DNA from: Lachnospiraceae bacterium
Lineage (GTDB): Bacteria > Bacillota > Clostridia > Lachnospirales > Lachnospiraceae
Assembly: GCA_017521605.1 (NCBI GenBank)
Contig: JAFXCD010000042.1
Coordinates: 1 to 64,000, forward strand
Direction of reading: 5' to 3'
Length of the DNA: 64,000 bases
Shown: positions 60,253 through 64,000 of the stretch, piece by piece
Numbering within the stretch: the stretch's first letter is position 1
Layout of the letters: each line of letters starts with the position of its first letter
Notes under the pieces: model-generated
The model's input: only the letters and a program-made list of their open reading frames with translations
What the model was told of the DNA's origin: nothing
Database searches by the model: none
Position numbers and translations under genes: made by a program

Positions 60253-61393
60253 CCTTATGGTAAATTTATATAAAAAAATACTAAAGAAACCACTTCCCAT
60301 AATATTATCTGCCATCCTGGCTTTTTTTCTGGGTGCAATGTTTCGGATTGTTACAAATTCCGGTCTGTTACATGTTCTGGGGTTCCTTTTGATTGCCATA
60401 GCCGTTCTGGTTTTGATGGTGATAGGAAACCCTATCAGTAAATTTGAGCAACAGCTGAAAGAGCTGGGCTACACCTGGGAAATCCTGCAAACTGACTTAG
60501 AAAAGGGCATTTCCTATGGAAATATAGACTTAGGTAATCAATTCTTAGTAAGCTATGGTCTGTTTACAAAAGTTATTTTCTTTGGAGATATGCTGTGGAC
60601 CTATCTGGATGAAGAACCGTGTATTCACATGATTATGAAGGATAATACGGAACATCTGATACCTGTGGAAAATCTACAGATTGGTCAGGCTATTGCCAAA
60701 CAGATGGAGAAAGCTTTCCCCTTTATTCTGTTTGGATATCATGAAGAAATAGCCAACTTAAGAGAAGAGAATTTCGAAGACTTAAAGCAACTGTATACCC
60801 GAAAAATGTTTGAGTGCGTAGTAAAGGAAGAACTTCCGGCATATGCACCCTACCCTTCTACCCGACCAAAGCAGGAGGCACCTAAGCCTGAACCCGAGCC
60901 ACAGGCTCCTCCCTATCCCAGCCTGCCTGAGATAGACTTGGATACAGTAAAGGTTCCGGACAATAGCTTAAGCGAGTACTTTACAGAACTGGTCGCACTT
61001 TGTAAGGCTTATCCGGAGGATATGAATGTAACCTTTCATGCTCCCGCCAAACCCAAAGCCATTGCCGCCTTTGAAAAGAAACACAATCTCACATTACCCG
61101 CAGAGTTAAAGGACTTACTCCTCTTTTCCAATGGTTTTTCTTTGGATTTTGATGATTTCTATTGCCTGGAGGAAATAGAGTATCATCTGACCAACTGGGG
61201 ACCTTTAGAAGAAGATGGAGAAGAATATATTTTTATTGCTTCTGTTGTGGGAGATGGTGAAGAAATTGTATTTTCCAAGAAAACCGGCCTGATTTACTGG
61301 CATGACCATGGTGATTTTAGGGAATATGGCACTCTGGATGCTGTACTGGAAGAACGTTTGGAATACCAAAAAGACAACCTGGGTGTGGAATAA
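60242..61393 (+). CDS. SMI1/KNR4 domain protein with N-terminal membrane spans
   Basis: A 383-residue protein. Two membrane spans (about 18-32 and 42-62) are followed by a domain of about 130 residues, a Pro/Glu-rich linker (about 203-235), and a SMI1/KNR4 fold (about 257-383): IAAFEKKHNLTLPAELKDLL, LFSNGFSLDFDDFYCLEEIE and GDGEEIVFSKKTGLIYWHDH. SMI1 domains are often immunity proteins to polymorphic toxins, but a membrane-anchored form without a toxin gene does not prove that. The start at 60242 has AAGGA very close; Met 60257 is an alternative. A terminator follows. Confidence 0.82.
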   Translation: MNTNLMVNLYKKILKKPLPIILSAILAFFLGAMFRIVTNSGLLHVLGFLLIAIAVLVLMVIGNPISKFEQQLKELGYTWEILQTDLEKGISYGNIDLGNQFLVSYGLFTKVIFFGDMLWTYLDEEPCIHMIMKDNTEHLIPVENLQIGQAIAKQMEKAFPFILFGYHEEIANLREENFEDLKQLYTRKMFECVVKEELPAYAPYPSTRPKQEAPKPEPEPQAPPYPSLPEIDLDTVKVPDNSLSEYFTELVALCKAYPEDMNVTFHAPAKPKAIAAFEKKHNLTLPAELKDLLLFSNGFSLDFDDFYCLEEIEYHLTNWGPLEEDGEEYIFIASVVGDGEEIVFSKKTGLIYWHDHGDFREYGTLDAVLEERLEYQKDNLGVE

Positions 61394-61395
61394 AT

Positions 61396-61427
61396 AGGCT
61401 TTGGCTATAATGGCCAAGGCCTTTTCT
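61396..61427 (+). terminator. Terminator after the SMI1 gene
   Basis: 10-bp stem AGGCTTTGGC/GCCAAGGCCT (one G-U pair, 61396-61422), followed by TTTCT. Confidence 0.75.
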
Positions 61428-61467
61428 ATTGCAAAAATGTGGACATACCCTTCATTAACCATTGAAT

Positions 61468-61520
61468 TTTACATGGATTTTACACGGATATGATTACCGA
61501 TTTTACAACCTTGTTATACT
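61468..61520 (+). promoter_or_regulatory. Pho-box-like direct repeats and promoter of the Na/Pi gene
   Basis: TTTACA occurs at 61468-61473, 61479-61484 (11-bp period) and 61502-61507, ahead of a -10 TATACT at 61515-61520. PhoP/PhoB-type regulators of Firmicutes bind TT(A/T/C)ACA repeats spaced one helical turn. No good -35 is present, which fits an activated promoter. The match is by eye. Confidence 0.6.
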
Positions 61521-61573
61521 ATCATAAGTAAATTCGTCTACGAATAAAAATATGAGAATACGAGGTTAATAAA

Positions 61574-63322
61574 ATGGACATTTTTGATGTGTTAACGCTC
61601 ATAGGCGGTCTGTGCTTATTTCTTTTTGGAATGAACCTTATGGGCGACGCTTTGGAAAGAAGCGCAGGTAGTAAACTTGAAATGATGATTGGCAAACTGA
61701 CCACCGGTAAACTGACTGGTTTACTCACCGGTCTTGGCGTTACTGCCATTATTCAGAGTTCTTCTGCTACAACGGTTATGGTTGTAGGCTTTGTTAATTC
61801 CAAACTAATGAGCTTAAAACAAGCCATTCACGTTATTATGGGTGCCAATATTGGTACAACTGTTACAGCATGGATTTTGAGCCTTAGCGGTATTTCCGGC
61901 AGTAATATGTTCCTTAAATTACTGAAGCCTTCATCCTTTACACCAATCCTTGCTCTTATAGGTATTATTTTTGTAATGTTTACCAAGAGCAATAAGAAAA
62001 AGGATATTGGTGTAGTTTTGCTTGGCTTTGCAACTCTGATGTACGGTATGGAATCCATGACAGGTGCAGTTTCAGGTCTGAGAGATATTCCTTCCTTTCA
62101 AGAGATGTTTATCATGTTTAAGAATCCTATTCTTGGTGTTCTTGTTGGTGCATTGCTTACCGCTATCATTCAGTCCAGTTCCGCATCTGTTGGTATTCTT
62201 CAGGCTCTTGCGGCAACAGGTGCTGTTTCTTACGGTGCAGCAATTCCCATTATTATGGGACAAAATATAGGAACTTGTATTACTGCGTTAGTTTCTTCAG
62301 TTGGTACCACTAAAAATGCAAGACGAGCAGCTCTTGTACACTTATCCTTTAATGTAATCGGTTCCATAGTTTGCCTTGTTATTTTTACATCTGTTAGAGC
62401 AGTCCTTTCACCGGCACTTCTTAATGATGCTGCAACCCATGCCGGTATCGCTACGGCTCACTCTATATTTAACGTTGCATGTACCTTACTCCTGCTTCCT
62501 ATGTCAGGACTTCTTGAAAAGCTTGCGTATAAGCTGATTCCCGATAATGAGCAGATTGAAACGGTTTCAGAACTGGATGACAGACTTCTGACTACTCCTG
62601 CAATCGCATTGGAATGTGCTCACAACCTTACCTTTGATATGGCTAAGATTGCTACAGAGGCTTTAAGAATCAGCGTTGAGTGCCTTACCTCCTATGATAA
62701 AGTAAAGGCAGCCGCTATCCGCGAAGCAGAAGACAAAACCGATCATCTGGAAGATGTTATCGGAAGTTATTTGGTGAAACTCAGCACCAAGCAGCTCAAC
62801 GAAACCGAAGGTGCTATGGCTTCTATGCTTCTGAAAGCAATCGGTGACTTTGAGCGTATATCCGATCACGCCGTAAACATTCTTGAATCTGCAGAAGAAA
62901 TGCGTGAGAAAGGTATTGTCTTCTCAGACAGCGCAAAAGTAGAAATGGATTCCCTTTCTGCGGCAACCCTTGAAATTGTAGCCCTATCCTATGGCGCATT
63001 TATTGAAAACAACTCCGAGCAGGCTAACCTTGTGGAGCCACTTGAGCAGGTTATTGACCGAATGAAAGAGCTTCTCCGTACAAGACATATCGACCGCTTA
63101 CGTGTAGGCGATTGCGGTATTGAAGCCGGATTTGTTTGGAATGATCTTATTACGAATATGGAGAGAGTTTCCGACCACTGTTCAAATATTGCAGGATGCG
63201 TTATTGATACAAAAGAGCAGAATATGAATTTACACGAGTCCCTTAAACTAATCAGAAGTGATAGTGAATTCTACAGAGAGAAGTACACAGAATACACTAA
63301 AAAATATCTTTCTTTTATATAA
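61574..63322 (+). CDS. Na/Pi cotransporter with PhoU-like domain
   Basis: A 582-residue phosphate transporter of the NptA/YjbB type. Two related membrane halves contain the QSSSATTVMVVGFVN and QSSSASVGILQALAATG repeats, with GANIGTTVTAWI and GQNIGTCITALVS blocks that form the Na/Pi binding site. The C-terminal 230 residues are a PhoU-like helical domain (LLKAIGDFERISDHAVNILE, DLITNMERVSDHCSNIAGCV). About nine spans. Probably induced on phosphate limitation, given the upstream Pho-box-like repeats and the adjacent response regulator gene. Confidence 0.94.
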   Translation: MDIFDVLTLIGGLCLFLFGMNLMGDALERSAGSKLEMMIGKLTTGKLTGLLTGLGVTAIIQSSSATTVMVVGFVNSKLMSLKQAIHVIMGANIGTTVTAWILSLSGISGSNMFLKLLKPSSFTPILALIGIIFVMFTKSNKKKDIGVVLLGFATLMYGMESMTGAVSGLRDIPSFQEMFIMFKNPILGVLVGALLTAIIQSSSASVGILQALAATGAVSYGAAIPIIMGQNIGTCITALVSSVGTTKNARRAALVHLSFNVIGSIVCLVIFTSVRAVLSPALLNDAATHAGIATAHSIFNVACTLLLLPMSGLLEKLAYKLIPDNEQIETVSELDDRLLTTPAIALECAHNLTFDMAKIATEALRISVECLTSYDKVKAAAIREAEDKTDHLEDVIGSYLVKLSTKQLNETEGAMASMLLKAIGDFERISDHAVNILESAEEMREKGIVFSDSAKVEMDSLSAATLEIVALSYGAFIENNSEQANLVEPLEQVIDRMKELLRTRHIDRLRVGDCGIEAGFVWNDLITNMERVSDHCSNIAGCVIDTKEQNMNLHESLKLIRSDSEFYREKYTEYTKKYLSFI

Positions 63323-63347
63323 TTGTCTCCATATAAGGAACTTGCAT

Positions 63348-63376
63348 TGCAACAGAAGAAAAAGTATTTTATAATT
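63348..63376 (+). promoter_or_regulatory. Promoter of the response regulator gene
   Basis: TTGCAA (63348-63353), 17-bp spacer, TATAAT (63371-63376), 54 bp before the ATG. Confidence 0.75.
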
Positions 63377-63430
63377 ATTGCAGAGTGGGTTGAATTCTCC
63401 GTAACAGCTATTCATAAAGGAGAGTAAATT

Positions 63431-64000
63431 ATGATTTGGTGTGTTGATGATGACAATACCATCCGTGAAATTGAAGTATATACATTAGAGCAAACGGGCT
63501 TTGAAGCCCGCGGCTTTGCCGACGGCATTTCTATGCTTGAAGCATTAAAAACTGAGATTCCGGAGCTTATTGTCCTTGATATTATGATGCCGGATATGGA
63601 CGGACTGGAAGTACTAGGCAAACTCCGTTCCGAAGCGGAATATAAAAACATTCCGGTGATTATGGCAACTGCTAAAGGTACTGAAATGGATAAAATCGGT
63701 GGCCTTAATTCCGGCGCTGACGATTATCTTGTAAAGCCTTTTGGTGTAATGGAAATGGTTGCTCGTGTGAAAGCCGTACTTCGCCGCACAACAAAGGAAG
63801 CTCCTTCTGACCACATTAGCGTTGGTGGTATCATCTTAAAAGAAAAAGCTCATAAAGTCATCGCAAACGGCGAAAAAATAGAGCTGACTCATAAAGAATT
63901 TGAGATACTCAAGCTGCTTATGAATAATCCCAATATGGTGTTTTCGCGTGATACCTTGATGAGCCAAATCTGGGGAATAGACTATATCGGAGAAACCCGT
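63431..64000 (+). CDS. OmpR/PhoB-type response regulator (cut by window edge)
   Basis: The first 190 codons are visible, starting at ATG 63431 after AAAGGAGAG. The receiver domain has the acidic pair in WCVDDDN, phospho-acceptor Asp50 in LIVLDIMMPDMDG, Thr80 and Lys102 (VKPFG). A winged-helix output domain begins near 125 (ANGEKIELTHKEFEILKLLM). The order matches PhoB/OmpR regulators. Its place beside the Na/Pi cotransporter suggests a phosphate two-component system, with a histidine kinase probably beyond the edge. Confidence 0.93.
   Translation, partial: MIWCVDDDNTIREIEVYTLEQTGFEARGFADGISMLEALKTEIPELIVLDIMMPDMDGLEVLGKLRSEAEYKNIPVIMATAKGTEMDKIGGLNSGADDYLVKPFGVMEMVARVKAVLRRTTKEAPSDHISVGGIILKEKAHKVIANGEKIELTHKEFEILKLLMNNPNMVFSRDTLMSQIWGIDYIGETR

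Overview
The window looks like a chromosomal segment of a motile, probably spore-forming member of the Lachnospiraceae (Clostridia, Bacillota). The evidence is low-to-moderate GC, strong AGGAGG ribosome sites, frequent TTG/GTG starts, a flagellin with a DUF6240-type neighbour, a cotJ spore-coat locus, many Lachnospiraceae-type DUF families (DUF2975/YozG-like HTH, DUF4173, DUF4358, DUF2812, DUF4230) and vegetative promoters of the TTGACA-17-TATAAT kind. There are no rRNA or tRNA genes, no CRISPR array and no intact insertion sequence. Species cannot be named from this sequence alone.

Layout, left to right. 1-5.3 kb: a minus-strand Tad/Flp pilus operon (tadZ, tadA, tadB, tadC, a very short Flp-type prepilin, a small membrane protein, and a ParA cut by the window edge). 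5.5-10.2 kb: flagellin operon (DUF6240-like protein, flagellin, FliS), convergent with a DUF2508 gene. 10.3-15.1 kb: a large TPR/acidic/AAA-like protein and glycogen branching enzyme. 15.2-24.8 kb: one long minus-strand run with a zinc-ribbon membrane protein, an ABC-2 exporter, acyl carrier protein, DUF4358 lipoprotein, MBOAT, DHHW protein and rsmA; it resembles a Dlt/Alg-type system for acylating a surface polymer, without the carrier-charging ligase. 25-26.6 kb: an ABC-F protein on the plus strand. 26.6-34.6 kb: an Rpn-type nuclease and two DUF2975/HTH regulator modules flanking a TPR gene whose start is out of frame with its best ribosome site.

34.7-42.4 kb: a GT-C-like membrane protein, a 135-nt structured inverted-repeat element, a three-gene set (esterase, acidic-tailed membrane protein, DUF4230 protein), a decayed CAP-domain gene, an AAA ATPase, a DUF1508 protein and a YbaK-type deacylase. 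42.6-50 kb: a leucine-rich-repeat protein, luxS, cotJ genes (cotJA and cotJB fused), an ECF sigma/anti-sigma pair, mtnN, and a PadR/DUF2812 pair with a clear palindromic operator. luxS and mtnN act in consecutive steps of S-adenosylhomocysteine recycling. 50-57.8 kb: a MerR regulator, a long ECF-like sigma factor, XRE and GtrA genes, a 2-hydroxyacid dehydrogenase, a 159-bp palindromic element and pgi. 58-61.4 kb: TSCPD protein, murG and two membrane genes. 61.5-64 kb: a Na/Pi cotransporter preceded by Pho-box-like direct repeats, and the start of an OmpR-type response regulator that may control it.

The most interesting signals are the regulatory architectures (paired inverted operator around the 34.6 kb promoter, PadR operator within the promoter spacer, Pho-box-like repeats), the two palindromic elements, the Dlt-like cluster, the truncated Flp prepilin and the poly-A frame conflict at 31.66 kb. 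All family names were assigned by reading the proteins; no database search was run.
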